Below, piece by piece: positions 55,043 through 64,000 of a DNA stretch of 64,000 nt. Source of the stretch: Campylobacter concisus (GTDB lineage Bacteria; Campylobacterota; Campylobacteria; Campylobacterales; Campylobacteraceae). Location of the stretch: assembly GCF_001891085.1 (NCBI RefSeq), contig NZ_JXUP01000006.1, positions 248,001 through 312,000 on the forward strand, given 5' to 3'. The translations under genes were made by a program, and so were the position numbers. Each line of letters begins with the position of its first letter. Within the stretch, counting starts at the first letter, position 1. Under the pieces are notes generated by a model. That model searched no databases. It was given only the letters and a program-made list of their open reading frames with translations, and was not told the DNA's origin.

Positions 55043-55630
55043 ATGAAAATTTTACTTATAAATGGTGGCAAAAAATTTGCCCATTCAGATGGCAGGCTAA
55101 ATCAAACACTTCACGATCTTGCGTGCGAGAATCTCGCAAAAATGGGTCACGAGATAAAGCAAACCGTGATAGATCATGGCTATGATATCGAGGCTGAAGT
55201 TGAGAAATTTCTCTGGATGGACGCCGTAGTTTGGCAGATGCCAGCTTGGTGGATGGGTGAGCCTTGGATAGTGAAAAAATATATCGACGAGGTCTTTACC
55301 GCAGGCCACGGCAAGCTTTATACGAGTGATGGTAGGCACAGGGTCGATCCAACTAAAAACTACGGCAAAGGTGGCTTACTAAACGAGAAGAAATTTATGT
55401 TAAGCCTTACTTGGAATGCCCCAGCTGAGGCATTTAGCGATCCAAATGAGTTTTTTGATGCGCGTGGGATCGATGGGGTTTACTTTCATTTAAGAAAGGC
55501 AAATGAGTTTTTAGGCATGAGGCCGCTTCCATACTTTGTCTGCTACGATGTTATCAAGATGCCAGATGTGCCAAGAGATCTAAAAGAGTACGAAGCGCAT
55601 CTTGAAAAAGTTTTTAAAAATACGAAATAG
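55043..55630 (+). CDS. mdaB: NAD(P)H quinone reductase MdaB
   Basis: A flavodoxin-fold protein of 195 residues close to E. coli/Helicobacter MdaB. It begins KILLINGGKKFAHSDGRLNQTL (FMN/FAD phosphate loop) and has WQMPAWWMGEPWIVKKYIDEVF, the quinone reductase signature. It reduces quinones by two electrons and protects from oxidative stress. AAAGGAGAGAGA precedes the ATG. A nested hairpin follows the gene. Confidence 0.94.
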   Translation: MKILLINGGKKFAHSDGRLNQTLHDLACENLAKMGHEIKQTVIDHGYDIEAEVEKFLWMDAVVWQMPAWWMGEPWIVKKYIDEVFTAGHGKLYTSDGRHRVDPTKNYGKGGLLNEKKFMLSLTWNAPAEAFSDPNEFFDARGIDGVYFHLRKANEFLGMRPLPYFVCYDVIKMPDVPRDLKEYEAHLEKVFKNTK

Positions 55631-55666
55631 AAATTTAAATATAGAAACAAAACTGCAAATATGAAT

Positions 55667-55719
55667 AAAAGTGGCAACAAAATAGCTACGAGCTAGGTTT
55701 GAAAATTTTGCCACTTTTT
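55667..55719 (+). terminator. Terminator after mdaB, a nested hairpin
   Basis: Outer arms 55667-55677 (AAAAGTGGCAA) and 55708-55718 are perfect complements, with a following T at 55719. Inside, CAAA (55678-55681) pairs with TTTG (55698-55701) and TAGCT (55683-55687) with AGCTA (55691-55695). The rest of the 273-base gap to purL is AT-rich, with only the purL promoter identified. Confidence 0.75.
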
Positions 55720-55869
55720 GTTGCTATGCTAGTTAAAATAAAACACTGGCATAAATTTTTAAAAATGCTACTACAAAAGGCCTTATCAAAGTAGGCAAAA
55801 TTCTCTCGATAATGCTTTATTCTGCTAAATTTCAAAAGGCTTTTTAGTAACTTTTTATAAGCAAGATTG

Positions 55870-55875
55870 TAAAAT
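55870..55875 (+). promoter_or_regulatory. -10 element of purL
   Basis: TAAAAT at 55870-55875 after TTG, 28 bases before the purL ATG at 55904. The run of purL, the protease trio and possibly purH would be driven from here. No PurR-like operator was recognised. Confidence 0.5.
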
Positions 55876-55903
55876 GGCTTAAAATTCTTAAAAGGTTACA
55901 TCA

Positions 55904-58093
55904 ATGGATAAAGCTACCATACAAGCACATAAAATTAGCGACGAAGAGTATGAGGAGATCTTAAAAATTTTAGGACGCGAGCCAAATTTACTAGAGCTTG
56001 GCATATTTTCGGCGATGTGGAGCGAGCACTGCAGCTACAAATCAAGCAAAAAATACCTAAACGGCTTTCCAACAAAGGCACCTTGGGTCATTCAAGGACC
56101 TGGTGAAAATGCTGGCGTCATCGACGTTGGCGACGGGGTTGCAGCTGTGTTTAAGATGGAGAGTCACAACCACCCAAGCTTTATCGAGCCGTTTCAGGGC
56201 GCTGCAACTGGCGTTGGTGGAATTTTAAGAGATGTCTTTACGATGGGCGCAAGAGTCGTTGCGAACATGAACTCGCTTCGTTTTGGCGAGATAAGAGGCG
56301 AGGGCGAGCTAGCCAAAAAGCATAGATATCTGCTAAAAGGAAGTGTCGCTGGCATAGGACACTATGGCAACTGCATGGGTATCCCAACGATCGGTGGCGA
56401 GACTACCTTTGATCATAGCTTTAATGGCAATATCCTAATCAACGCTTTCGCGCTTGGACTTTGCAAAAGTGATGAAATTTTTTACGGCAAGGCTGAAGGC
56501 GTGGGCAATCCAGTCATTTACGTAGGCTCAAAGACTGGCAGAGACGGACTTGGTGGCGCTGTGATGGCGAGCGATAGCTTTAACGATGAGAATAAATCAC
56601 TTCGCCCAACGGTACAAGTAGGCGATCCATTTGCCGAAAAGCTACTTATGGAAGCTTGCTTGGAGCTCTTTAAAAAAGACTACATCATCGGCATCCAAGA
56701 CATGGGCGCAGCAGGACTTACAAGCTCTAGCTTTGAGATGGCTGGCAGAAGCGGCAGCGGCATGAAGATGTATCTAGAGCGCGTACCGATGCGCGAAGTT
56801 GGCATGACGCCTTATGAGCTGATGCTAAGCGAGTCTCAAGAGCGTATGCTAATATGCGCTAAAAAAGGCTATGAGCAAAAAGTGCTTGAAATTTTTAGAA
56901 AATGGGATCTTGACGCTGAGATCATCGGCGAGGTCACAAGTAGTGGTGTGATGCAGCTTTACTGGCATGGTGAGCTTGCAGGCGAAATCCCTATCGGTCC
57001 ACTTAGCGAGGCAGCTCCGGTGCTTGATCGTCCAGTCGCACGTCCAAAATACCTTGATGAGATAGCAAATTTACAAATACCAAATAATGTTGATAACAAA
57101 ACTGCGTTTTTCAAGCTTTTAAAAGAGCCAGAGGTGCTAAATAAAAGCTTCATCTACGACCAATACGACGCAAATATCCAGACAAATACGATAAAACAGC
57201 CTGGTTGCTTGGGCGCTGCAAGTATCAGAGTAAAAGGCACTAAAAAGGCCGTCTCTATGGCTGCTCAGTGCGATCCTAGAGCAAATTTCGTTGATCCAAA
57301 AATTGGCGCTGCAAGAGCCGTCGCTGCAGCTGGTAGAAAGGTAGCGATGAGCGGCGCTGTGCCACTTGCGATCACCGACTGCTTAAACTACGGCAACCCG
57401 CAAAATCCAGAGGTTATGTGGCAGTTCAAAGAGGGATGTGAAGGCATAAAAGAGGCTTGCCGTGAGCTAAATACACCAGTTGTTAGTGGTAACGTGAGCC
57501 TTTATAACGACACTGACGGCGTTAGCGTCTATCCAACGCCAGCCATCGTCACGGTTGGTGTAAATGAAGATGCAAATTTAAATCTAAAAAGCACATTTTT
57601 AAGCGAGGGTATGGCGATTTACCTACTTGGTGAGACAAGCGGTGAATTTGCAGCTTCGCTTTACGCAAAGGCGCTATTTAACGTGGTTGGTGGTAAGCTA
57701 AAAGAGGTTGATTATAAAGCCGAGAGAGCTCTTTGGGACCTAGTGATAGAGGCAAATAAAGAGCAAATTTTAGAGTTTGCAAATAGCGTAGGCGTAGGCG
57801 GTCTTGCTATCACGCTAGCAAAAATGGCTAGCATCTCAAACATCGGCGTAAACTGCGAGGCGAAATTTAAAGAGCCAAATTTTATCTTTGATGAGAGCTT
57901 TTCAAGAGCAGTTGTGGGAGTAAAAGACGAGGCTAAATTTGAAGCGCTTGCTGCTAAATTTGGCGTGAAATTTAAAAAGATTGGCGTTAGTGGTGGTAGA
58001 AGATTTAAACTAAATGATATCGATGAGAGCATGGATGAGATAAGAGAAATTTATCTAAATGAGTTCGCAAAAATCGTTAGAAAAGAGGATTAA
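55904..58093 (+). CDS. purL: Phosphoribosylformylglycinamidine synthase subunit PurL
   Basis: A small-type PurL of 729 residues (needs separate PurS and PurQ, not in this window). It catalyses the fourth step of purine synthesis. Signatures: [12 protein letters not shown], the ATP/metal stretch [32 protein letters not shown] in pieces near residues 84-115, and [26 protein letters not shown] precedes the ATG. Full length. Confidence 0.97.
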   Translation: MDKATIQAHKISDEEYEEILKILGREPNLLELGIFSAMWSEHCSYKSSKKYLNGFPTKAPWVIQGPGENAGVIDVGDGVAAVFKMESHNHPSFIEPFQGAATGVGGILRDVFTMGARVVANMNSLRFGEIRGEGELAKKHRYLLKGSVAGIGHYGNCMGIPTIGGETTFDHSFNGNILINAFALGLCKSDEIFYGKAEGVGNPVIYVGSKTGRDGLGGAVMASDSFNDENKSLRPTVQVGDPFAEKLLMEACLELFKKDYIIGIQDMGAAGLTSSSFEMAGRSGSGMKMYLERVPMREVGMTPYELMLSESQERMLICAKKGYEQKVLEIFRKWDLDAEIIGEVTSSGVMQLYWHGELAGEIPIGPLSEAAPVLDRPVARPKYLDEIANLQIPNNVDNKTAFFKLLKEPEVLNKSFIYDQYDANIQTNTIKQPGCLGAASIRVKGTKKAVSMAAQCDPRANFVDPKIGAARAVAAAGRKVAMSGAVPLAITDCLNYGNPQNPEVMWQFKEGCEGIKEACRELNTPVVSGNVSLYNDTDGVSVYPTPAIVTVGVNEDANLNLKSTFLSEGMAIYLLGETSGEFAASLYAKALFNVVGGKLKEVDYKAERALWDLVIEANKEQILEFANSVGVGGLAITLAKMASISNIGVNCEAKFKEPNFIFDESFSRAVVGVKDEAKFEALAAKFGVKFKKIGVSGGRRFKLNDIDESMDEIREIYLNEFAKIVRKED

Positions 58094-58096
58094 GAA

Positions 58097-59158
58097 ATGG
58101 CTTTAAAAAAGAGCAAGGTCGCTGAGGCTGAAAATGAGCAAAAGGAAACAGAACAAGTTGAAAAACGAGGCGTAGCAAAGCCGCCAGTGCTTTTTAGTAA
58201 GACACAAAATTTAATAAAATCGATCGAAAAAAGACTAAACGCCACCTTGATAACTTACTATAATTCAAATGCTGGTAGCGTTTGCGGCAATGATGCGAGT
58301 GCTATGTATGAAATTTTAAAGGGTAAAAAGATAGATACTGCTTATCTTTTTATAAAAAGTGATGGTGGAAGCGGTATCGCCGCTCTTAGGATCATCACTA
58401 CACTTAGAAATTACTGCAAAAATTTAATAGCTCTAATACCTGCAAACTGCGCCTCGGCTGCTACTATGATGGCACTTGGAGCAAATGAGATCGTCATGGG
58501 CCCACTTGCCTATCTAACACCTGTTGATACTTCACTCAAACACGAGCTTAGTCCGACAAACAAAGGCAATGAGCTTGTGAGCGTTTCGATGGATGAACTT
58601 AGTCGTGTGGTCAAACTTTGGAAAGAGCAAGATAAAGATAGGCCAAACGACACAAACCCTTATAATTCGCTTTATGAGTATATTCATCCGCTAGTCTTTG
58701 GTGCGGTTGACCGTGCTAGCTCGCTATCGCTTAAGATTTGCACCGAGCTTCTTAGGTACCACATCGATGATGATAAAAAGATCGCAGAAATTTCTGAAAG
58801 GCTAAATGGCGACTATCCAGCTCACGAATATCCGATCCTCTTTAGAGAGGCACACGAGATCGGCCTTCATGTAAAAAAGATGGATGATGATCTAAATGAA
58901 ATGCTTCAGGAGCTAACGCTACTTTACTCTGAGATGGGTCAGCGAGCTTTTACTGACTACGATGAAAATAGCTACCATGATAACAATATTGCAAACATCA
59001 TCGAAACAAATGGCAAGCAAATTTACTATCAGATAGATAAAGACTGGTTTTACCGCCCTGAAGAGCGCCGCTGGAATGTGATGAATGACGAGAGCTCTTG
59101 GCGTAAAAACGAGCTAGTAAATGGCAAAATAAAAAATACTATCTATCACTTGTGGTAA
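58097..59158 (+). CDS. SDH-family Clp-fold serine proteinase
   Basis: A protein of 353 residues in the serine dehydrogenase proteinase group (ClpP/SppA-like crotonase fold). Strand-turn FIKSDGGSGIAALRII (near 86-100) is the oxyanion region, and the catalytic serine is likely Ser120 in NCASAATMMALGANEIVMGPLAYLTPVD. The N-terminal 30 residues are charged and there is no signal peptide, so it is cytoplasmic. Such proteins are thought to be proteases or peptidases, but substrates are not known. It starts 3 bases after purL and ends 1 base before the DjlA-like gene. Confidence 0.82.
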   Translation: MALKKSKVAEAENEQKETEQVEKRGVAKPPVLFSKTQNLIKSIEKRLNATLITYYNSNAGSVCGNDASAMYEILKGKKIDTAYLFIKSDGGSGIAALRIITTLRNYCKNLIALIPANCASAATMMALGANEIVMGPLAYLTPVDTSLKHELSPTNKGNELVSVSMDELSRVVKLWKEQDKDRPNDTNPYNSLYEYIHPLVFGAVDRASSLSLKICTELLRYHIDDDKKIAEISERLNGDYPAHEYPILFREAHEIGLHVKKMDDDLNEMLQELTLLYSEMGQRAFTDYDENSYHDNNIANIIETNGKQIYYQIDKDWFYRPEERRWNVMNDESSWRKNELVNGKIKNTIYHLW

Positions 59159-59159
59159 T

Positions 59160-59894
59160 ATGTCTGGAGTCCTGTTTTTACTGATATTAGGCGGTGCGAT
59201 ATTTCTCTTTATGAATGTCCAAATAGGTAGTAACCGCAAAAAACAAGCAGATGTAGATGAGGCTAAATTTCTAGTCTCACTGCTTGCAAAAGTAGCTAAA
59301 AGTGACGGCAGAGTTAGCGAGCTAGAGGCTAGGCTGATCACTCAAGTGCTAGATGATCTAAGCCAGAAAGTTAGCGGCGTTAGCGGTGTGCGTGAGTATC
59401 TAAAAGATGTCTATAACAGTCAGAAAGAAAATGTAGATAACGCCTACGAAACCGCTAGGAACTATAAGAGTGCTTTTAATCTAAACTACGATATATGCGT
59501 CGCTAGGCTCACATTTTTTCTAAATTTAGCCTACATAGATGGAGAATTTAACAAAAGCGAGCAAGATGTTATAAGAAATATCGCTTATGGATTTGGCATT
59601 GATAAAGAAACGCTTGATGAGATCATCTTTAAATTTGATAGTTTTTATGGCTCAAGATTTGAGGCAAATACTGATAAAGTAGTCCAAGAAAAAGATACGT
59701 TTGAGGTTTTAGGACTTAACAAAAATGCAAGCTTTGATGAAGTAAAAGCCCGTTACAAAGAGCTTGTAAGGCAGTATCATCCCGACATTTTAATGGGTAG
59801 GGGCGAGAGTAAAGAGGTGATCGAGCGCTCAACCAAAAAGCTTCAAGAGATAAATGAGGCTTATGGGCGATTAAAAGAGAAATTTGGAGCTTAG
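59160..59894 (+). CDS. Membrane-anchored TerB-DnaJ co-chaperone (DjlA-like)
   Basis: A protein of 244 residues. One N-terminal membrane helix (about 3-20), a TerB-type helical domain (about 35-160, KFLVSLLAKVAKSDGRVSELEARLI and NLAYIDGEFNKSEQDVIRNIA) and a C-terminal J domain with HPD at 207-209 (FEVLGLNKNASFDEVKARYK onward). This is the DjlA layout; it would recruit DnaK to the membrane. The ATG is one base after the protease stop, and the next gene starts on the base after its own stop, so the three are coupled. Confidence 0.9.
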   Translation: MSGVLFLLILGGAIFLFMNVQIGSNRKKQADVDEAKFLVSLLAKVAKSDGRVSELEARLITQVLDDLSQKVSGVSGVREYLKDVYNSQKENVDNAYETARNYKSAFNLNYDICVARLTFFLNLAYIDGEFNKSEQDVIRNIAYGFGIDKETLDEIIFKFDSFYGSRFEANTDKVVQEKDTFEVLGLNKNASFDEVKARYKELVRQYHPDILMGRGESKEVIERSTKKLQEINEAYGRLKEKFGA

Positions 59895-60467
59895 ATGAAG
59901 AAATTTATTATTTTGCTGTTAGCAGTGGCTGGCTTTTGTAATGATTTCAAAGTGGTAAATGTCGATGGAAAAGAGATAAAATTTAAGCTTACGCAAAGTG
60001 AGCTTTATCGAGATCAAAGGTTGGTCATCAGCAACTACGATGTTAAAGATAGCAATGTGAGCATAATATTTGTCGACAAAGATGGCAACAAGAGCGACAT
60101 TATGTCAGTTCAAGCAAAAAAATTAAATGAAATTAGTGAGTATATCTTTTCGTATGATCGCGGCATAAAGGTGATGAAATTTAGCTCGAAAAAGCCGATA
60201 TGCGAGGCGCTTGAGAAAGAGGAATCTATAAATTTAAGCGTATTAGATGCGAGATATTTTGATGGCAATCAAATTTCAAGCTATGCCTTTAGCGTTGATA
60301 TTGCTGGTCAAAAGCGTGAAAACTTTGTAGAGAGAAAAGACTATTATATAGATGCAGCTGCAAATGTTATGGTTACGCTAGAAGCCTTATCGATAAAGAA
60401 TATCGCAAAGGATATAAAAATGGGGCAGCTTCTGCTTGTAAAAGGTATGTGTTTAACAAAAAGATAA
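59895..60467 (+). CDS. Unknown periplasmic protein
   Basis: A protein of 190 residues with a signal peptide ([17 protein letters not shown], cleavage near 16). The mature part is beta-rich and mixed-charge, with two cysteines (KPICEAL and KGMCLTKR) that may pair. No family is recognised. It starts directly after the DjlA-like gene with no gap. Gene length, good codon use and coupling show it is real. Confidence 0.7.
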   Translation: MKKFIILLLAVAGFCNDFKVVNVDGKEIKFKLTQSELYRDQRLVISNYDVKDSNVSIIFVDKDGNKSDIMSVQAKKLNEISEYIFSYDRGIKVMKFSSKKPICEALEKEESINLSVLDARYFDGNQISSYAFSVDIAGQKRENFVERKDYYIDAAANVMVTLEALSIKNIAKDIKMGQLLLVKGMCLTKR

Positions 60468-60489
60468 AAAATTTAATAAAGGAGAAAAA

Positions 60490-62022
60490 ATGAGAGCATT
60501 GCTTAGCGTTAGCGATAAAGAGGGCATTGTAGAGTTTGCAAAGGGGCTGGAAGAGCTTGGCTGGCAGATACTTTCAACTGGCGGTACATTTAAGCTTTTA
60601 AAAGAAAATGGTATCAAAGCGACTGAAGTTAGCGAATTTACGGCTTCACCTGAGATGTTTGAGGGCAGGGTAAAGACGCTTCATCCAAAGATACATGGCG
60701 GCATTTTGCACAAACGTGACGACGCTACGCACGTGGCTCAGGCAAAGGAGTACGGCATCGAGGGCATCGACCTAGTTTGCGTAAATTTATATCCATTTAA
60801 AGAGACTACGATTAGGACTGATGACTTTGCCGAGATCATCGAAAATATCGACATCGGCGGCCCAGCCATGGTAAGAAGCGCTGCTAAAAACTTTAAAGAC
60901 GTGCTCATCGTCACAAGCGTGCTTGACTACGATGAAATTTTAAAGCGCCTAAGAGAGAAAAGCGATGATTATGAGTTTAGAAGATCGCTGATGATAAAGG
61001 CGTTCGAGCATACAGCGGCTTATGATAGCATGATCGCAAACTATATGAATGATAGGTTTAATGGCGGTTTTGGTGATGCTAGATTTATCGTGGGAAGCAA
61101 GGTTTTTGACACAAGATACGGAGAAAATCCACACCAAAAAGGCGCACTTTATGAGTTTGATTATTTCTTCACAAACAACTTTAGAGCTCTAAAAGGCGAG
61201 GCTAGCTTTAATAACATGACCGATATAAACGGCGCATTAATGCTTGCAACTAGCTTCGATGACGCTCCGGCAGTGGCTATCATCAAGCATGCTAACCCTT
61301 GCGGCTTTGCGGTAAAAGATAATTTGCTTGAGAGCTACGAGGCTGCGCTTAAATGCGATCCGATCTCAGCATACGGCGGCGTGGTAGCAATAAATGGCAC
61401 ACTTGATGAGGAGCTAGCTAAAAAGATAAATGAAATTTACGTTGAGGTAATAATTGCTGCAAATGTTGATGAAGCAGCTCTTAAAGTATTTGAGAGTAAA
61501 AAACGTATCAAAATTTTTACTCAAGACAATAAATTTTTAGTTCGCTCAAATGATAAATTTGACTTTAAGCACGTTGATGGTGGATTTGTATTTCAAGAAA
61601 GAGACTATGTAAAAGACGAAGAGCTTGAAAATATGAAGCAAATGAGCAAGAAATTTGCAACTGGTAGCGAGCTAAAGGACGCTCAGATCGCGTGGAAAGT
61701 GGCTGCGCTAACGAAGAGCAACTGTGTAGTTTATGTAAAAGACGGCGCAATGGTAGCTATTGGCATGGGTATGACAAGCCGCGTTGATGCTGCTCGTGCG
61801 GCCGTGGCAAAGGCAAAAGAGCTAAAGATCGATCTAAGTGGCTGCGTACTTGCAAGTGAGGCGTTCTTCCCATTTAGAGATAGCATTGACATCGCTAGTA
61901 AGGTCGGCGTAAAATGTGTCATCGAGCCAGGTGGCAGCATCAGAGATGATGAGGTGATAGAGGCTGCCAATGAGCATGGCATGTCGCTATACTTTACTGG
62001 CGTTAGACACTTTTTACACTAA
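60490..62022 (+). CDS. purH: Bifunctional AICAR formyltransferase/IMP cyclohydrolase PurH
   Basis: A protein of 510 residues that does the last two steps of IMP synthesis. The N-terminal MGS-like cyclohydrolase domain ([20 protein letters not shown], then [13 protein letters not shown]) and the C-terminal transformylase ([11 protein letters not shown] with the catalytic Lys-His pair, then [15 protein letters not shown]) are both complete. AAAGGAGAAAAA precedes the ATG. It follows the protease trio by 22 bases and is ended by a strong hairpin. Confidence 0.97.
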   Translation: MRALLSVSDKEGIVEFAKGLEELGWQILSTGGTFKLLKENGIKATEVSEFTASPEMFEGRVKTLHPKIHGGILHKRDDATHVAQAKEYGIEGIDLVCVNLYPFKETTIRTDDFAEIIENIDIGGPAMVRSAAKNFKDVLIVTSVLDYDEILKRLREKSDDYEFRRSLMIKAFEHTAAYDSMIANYMNDRFNGGFGDARFIVGSKVFDTRYGENPHQKGALYEFDYFFTNNFRALKGEASFNNMTDINGALMLATSFDDAPAVAIIKHANPCGFAVKDNLLESYEAALKCDPISAYGGVVAINGTLDEELAKKINEIYVEVIIAANVDEAALKVFESKKRIKIFTQDNKFLVRSNDKFDFKHVDGGFVFQERDYVKDEELENMKQMSKKFATGSELKDAQIAWKVAALTKSNCVVYVKDGAMVAIGMGMTSRVDAARAAVAKAKELKIDLSGCVLASEAFFPFRDSIDIASKVGVKCVIEPGGSIRDDEVIEAANEHGMSLYFTGVRHFLH

Positions 62023-62027
62023 AATTT

Positions 62028-62045
62028 AGGGGCGCTTGCCCCTTT
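62028..62045 (+). terminator. Terminator after purH
   Basis: AGGGGC (62028-62033), a GCTT loop, then GCCCCT (62038-62043) followed by TTC. A short, GC-rich six-pair stem five bases after the stop codon. Confidence 0.8.
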
Positions 62046-62072
62046 CTTCACACTTTATAACTTTAATTTTCG

Positions 62073-62078
62073 TATAAT
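62073..62078 (+). promoter_or_regulatory. -10 element of msrAB
   Basis: TATAAT at 62073-62078, 24 bases before the ATG at 62103. The leader holds GAAAGGAGATAGA, a strong ribosome site. Confidence 0.7.
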
Positions 62079-62102
62079 CTTTCAAAAACGAAAGGAGATA
62101 GA

Positions 62103-63143
62103 ATGAAGAAGATCTTAAAATTTATCTTAATGGTGGCACTGTTTTTTGGTCTAAATTTGATGGCAAAAGATGAGCTTATAAAGGAGCAGACGATGGCAGG
62201 GCAAAATTTAAAAGAAATTTATCTAGCAGGTGGTTGCTTTTGGGGTATGCAGGGATATTTTAAAAAGATATTTGGCGTAGTGGATACAAAGGTAGGCTAC
62301 GCAAATGGCAAGAGCGAAAATACTAGCTACCGCGAGCTTCATGAGAGCGATCATGCTGAAACGCTTTATGTAAAATACGACGAAAACAGAGTCGCTTTGG
62401 CTGAAATTTTGGCTCACTTTTTTAGAGTGATCGACCCGACCTCTCTAAATAAACAAGGCAATGACGTCGGTAGGCAGTATAGAAGCGGAATTTACTATGT
62501 GAGCGAAAGTGATCTGCCAACGATAGAGAGCTTTATGAAAATAGAGCAAAAGAAATTTAAAGATAAGATTGTGGTTGAGGTAGCGCCACTTAAAAATTTC
62601 GTCTTAGGTGAGGAGTATCATCAAGATTATCTTGATAAAAATCCTTTTGGATATTGTCATATTGACCTAGGTTTAGCTGATAAACCGCTTTACGATGAGG
62701 CGAAATTTAAGCCGCTTAGTAAAGATGAGCTAAAGAAAAATTTAAGTAGCGAGCAGTATGCCGTGACGCAAGAAGCAGCGACTGAGAGGCCATTTAGCAG
62801 CGAGTATGATAAATTTGATAAAAAAGGCATTTATGTAGATATAACGAGTGGAAAGCCACTTTTCTCAAGTGCAGATAAATTTGATGCAGGATGTGGTTGG
62901 CCAAGCTTTACAAAGCCTATCACGACAACAGCTCTTTCATATAAGGAGGACAACTCTTTTATGATGAAAAGGGTCGAAGTTAAGTCTCAAAATAGTGACG
63001 CGCACCTTGGGCATGTTTTTGACGATGGCCCAAGCGATAAGGGTGGGCTAAGATATTGCATAAACGGTGCGAGCCTTAAATTTATACCGCTTGAAGATAT
63101 GGCTGGACTTGGATACGAGGAATTTATACCTTACGTAAAATAG
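62103..63143 (+). CDS. msrAB: Periplasmic bifunctional methionine sulfoxide reductase MsrAB
   Basis: A protein of 346 residues with an N-terminal signal sequence (about 1-21). The MsrA domain (about 38-200) has its catalytic Cys45 in [12 protein letters not shown] and the EEYHQDYL motif. The MsrB domain (about 220-346) has [20 protein letters not shown] and the catalytic Cys in [11 protein letters not shown] near 318. It repairs both S- and R-epimers of methionine sulfoxide in exported proteins. Fusion of MsrA and MsrB behind a signal peptide is known in Helicobacter and Neisseria. Confidence 0.94.
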   Translation: MKKILKFILMVALFFGLNLMAKDELIKEQTMAGQNLKEIYLAGGCFWGMQGYFKKIFGVVDTKVGYANGKSENTSYRELHESDHAETLYVKYDENRVALAEILAHFFRVIDPTSLNKQGNDVGRQYRSGIYYVSESDLPTIESFMKIEQKKFKDKIVVEVAPLKNFVLGEEYHQDYLDKNPFGYCHIDLGLADKPLYDEAKFKPLSKDELKKNLSSEQYAVTQEAATERPFSSEYDKFDKKGIYVDITSGKPLFSSADKFDAGCGWPSFTKPITTTALSYKEDNSFMMKRVEVKSQNSDAHLGHVFDDGPSDKGGLRYCINGASLKFIPLEDMAGLGYEEFIPYVK

Positions 63144-63186
63144 CTTTTGTTGAAGCAAATCAATAGTTTAAAAAGTTTAATCAGAG

Positions 63187-63192
63187 TATAAT
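63187..63192 (+). promoter_or_regulatory. -10 element of the DUF2249 gene
   Basis: TATAAT at 63187-63192 in the 73-base gap after msrAB, 25 bases before the ATG at 63217. Confidence 0.6.
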
Positions 63193-63216
63193 TCTCCAAA
63201 ATTAAAAGGAGAAAAA

Positions 63217-63555
63217 ATGAGCGATTTTTTCAAAAACGCGGAGCAGTTTAATGTCGATGGTGCAACCGTGCCATTTTATAAATTTAATGAAAATGGTGTA
63301 AATTTTGTTGGCTTTGACTCACGCCCTTGCGTGCCGCCAGAGCCAATGGTTAATGCATTAATCGCTATTAAATTTGCTGATAAAAATACAAAAATTATGA
63401 TGCTAAATCATAAATTTCCAGCTGGTCTTATACCAAAGATAGATAAGAGCTTTGATATAGAGCGTGAAGATATAGATGGTGGGGCTGTAAAGATGGTTTT
63501 TAGCCTAAAAGACGGCGCAAATATAGAAGACGTAGATACGAGTCTTTGCCACTAA
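63217..63555 (+). CDS. DUF2249-like protein
   Basis: A protein of 112 residues, soluble. The core VGFDSRPCVPPEPMVNALIAI matches the DUF2249 pattern (D-x-R-x-x-x-PPEPM) and is followed by the expected strand-helix-strand (KIMMLNHKFPAGLIPKI). It ends CH. In other bacteria DUF2249 proteins lie next to nitric-oxide or haem-copper-type membrane proteins, and the next gene here is such a membrane protein candidate. AAAAGGAGAAAAA precedes the ATG. The family call is by eye. Confidence 0.7.
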   Translation: MSDFFKNAEQFNVDGATVPFYKFNENGVNFVGFDSRPCVPPEPMVNALIAIKFADKNTKIMMLNHKFPAGLIPKIDKSFDIEREDIDGGAVKMVFSLKDGANIEDVDTSLCH

Positions 63556-63556
63556 G

Positions 63557-64000
63557 ATGCTTTTAAATACTTACGCACCACCATTTAAGTTAGTTGGTGG
63601 ATATTTTATTGCTGGAATTTTCTTTTTAGCATTAAGTGTGCCGGCATTCTTTTATGCAGATTTTGATGCGATTAGCTCGCTAAATACAGCTGGTTTTTTG
63701 CATATATTTTTTGTTGGCTTTGTTATGAGCATTATCATCGGAGCACTCTATCAGCTAACCTCAGTCATCTTAGAAAAGCCATTTTTTACTGCAAAAGGTG
63801 CTATTTCAAATTTGGCTATTTTTTGTCTATCGTTGCTGGGCATGTGCTACGGGATGTTATTTGCTGAGGCTAAAATTTTACAAATTAGTGGAGTTTTGCT
63901 TTTTTGCTCACTCGCTTTTTTTGCAACGACTTACGCATTAAGCTTTATGGATAATGAAAAAAAGAGCTTTGCAGCCTTTGCACTTTTTGTTTCAGCTATT
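63557..64000 (+). CDS. Polytopic membrane protein, haem-copper oxidase/NnrS-like (5' part)
   Basis: Starts at the ATG 63557, one base after the previous stop, and runs off the right edge after 148 codons. There are at least four membrane helices. Segments FLHIFFVGFVMSIIIGALYQL and SVILEKPFF resemble the H-x-x-x-x-G-F region of catalytic-subunit-like or NnrS-type haem membrane proteins; the histidine in FLHIFF is a possible haem ligand. Coupling to a DUF2249 gene supports this. It cannot be confirmed without the remaining sequence. Confidence 0.55.
   Translation, partial: MLLNTYAPPFKLVGGYFIAGIFFLALSVPAFFYADFDAISSLNTAGFLHIFFVGFVMSIIIGALYQLTSVILEKPFFTAKGAISNLAIFCLSLLGMCYGMLFAEAKILQISGVLLFCSLAFFATTYALSFMDNEKKSFAAFALFVSAI

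Noticed and set aside
55631-55903. Possible tRNA or other RNA gene in the gap before purL
   Set aside because: Apart from the hairpin after mdaB and a -10 element there is only AT-rich sequence; no cloverleaf could be drawn.

Overview
The window reads as a chromosomal segment of a Campylobacter species (Campylobacterota). The evidence is the AT-rich, densely packed genes with AAGGA-type ribosome sites, a C-terminal fragment of a Campylobacter-type major outer membrane porin at the left edge, the flgB-flgC-fliE-pbpB flagellar/cell-wall operon, and gene orders that match those I remember from C. jejuni (smpB-ispE-csrA-truB-uvrD; yajC-secD-secF-leuS-lptE-folC-mfd; rpmB/rpe/dnaQ; rpmH-rnpA-yidD-yidC-jag-mnmE). 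The species is inference: it looks more like C. concisus or a relative than C. jejuni. No tRNA, rRNA, CRISPR array, insertion sequence or prophage was seen.

Layout. 1-5.7 kb: porin end, a c-type cytochrome, the fused System II cytochrome c synthetase and two unknown membrane proteins. 5.7-8.9 kb (minus): flgB-flgC-fliE-pbpB behind a clear sigma-54 promoter. 8.9-16.0 kb (minus): a tight housekeeping operon pepF-unknown-uvrD-truB-csrA-ispE-smpB-thioredoxin-like lipoprotein. 16.1-20.2 kb: a serine/threonine symporter, metK and lnt. 20.1-33.4 kb (plus): a long chain yajC-secD-secF-DUF6394-leuS-lptE-diguanylate cyclase-folC-mfd-DUF815 ATPase-MagIII-like glycosylase, mostly with start/stop overlaps. 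33.5-36.7 kb: cysK-cysE, then DUF465, a K+ channel and rpmB on the minus strand. 36.8-40.4 kb: an HDOD protein and a STAS-STAS-CheX-like protein, then rpe and a DnaQ-type exonuclease. 40.5-48.2 kb: an unknown protein, an NSS transporter, an M48 protease, prmC, DUF4149, a split ThrE-type exporter, and a probable flagellum-secreted protein with two tiny ORFs. 48.2-50.1 kb (minus): a degenerate family-4 UDG-like protein and a periplasmic protein. 50.2-55.6 kb: rpmH-rnpA-yidD-yidC-jag-mnmE and mdaB. 55.9-62.0 kb: purL, a Clp-fold protease / DjlA-like co-chaperone / periplasmic protein trio, and purH. 62.1-64 kb: msrAB, a DUF2249 protein and the start of a membrane protein running off the edge.

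Most of the window is ordinary housekeeping. The parts that deserve attention are: (i) the HDOD + STAS-STAS-CheX-like pair, which looks like a non-canonical signalling or motility module; (ii) the sigma-28-like promoter in front of a large probable secreted protein and two very small ORFs missed by length cut-offs; (iii) the SDH-protease/TerB-DnaJ/periplasmic trio between two purine genes; (iv) two blocks (42.57-43.76 kb and about 45.06-47.8 kb) that are visibly richer in G+C than the genes around them and look like DNA exchanged with a higher-GC relative; and (v) several proteins that keep a fold but have lost signature residues (UDG-like protein, Jag without R3H signature, K+ channel with an altered filter). 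I did not find a system I can firmly call undescribed; these are candidates.
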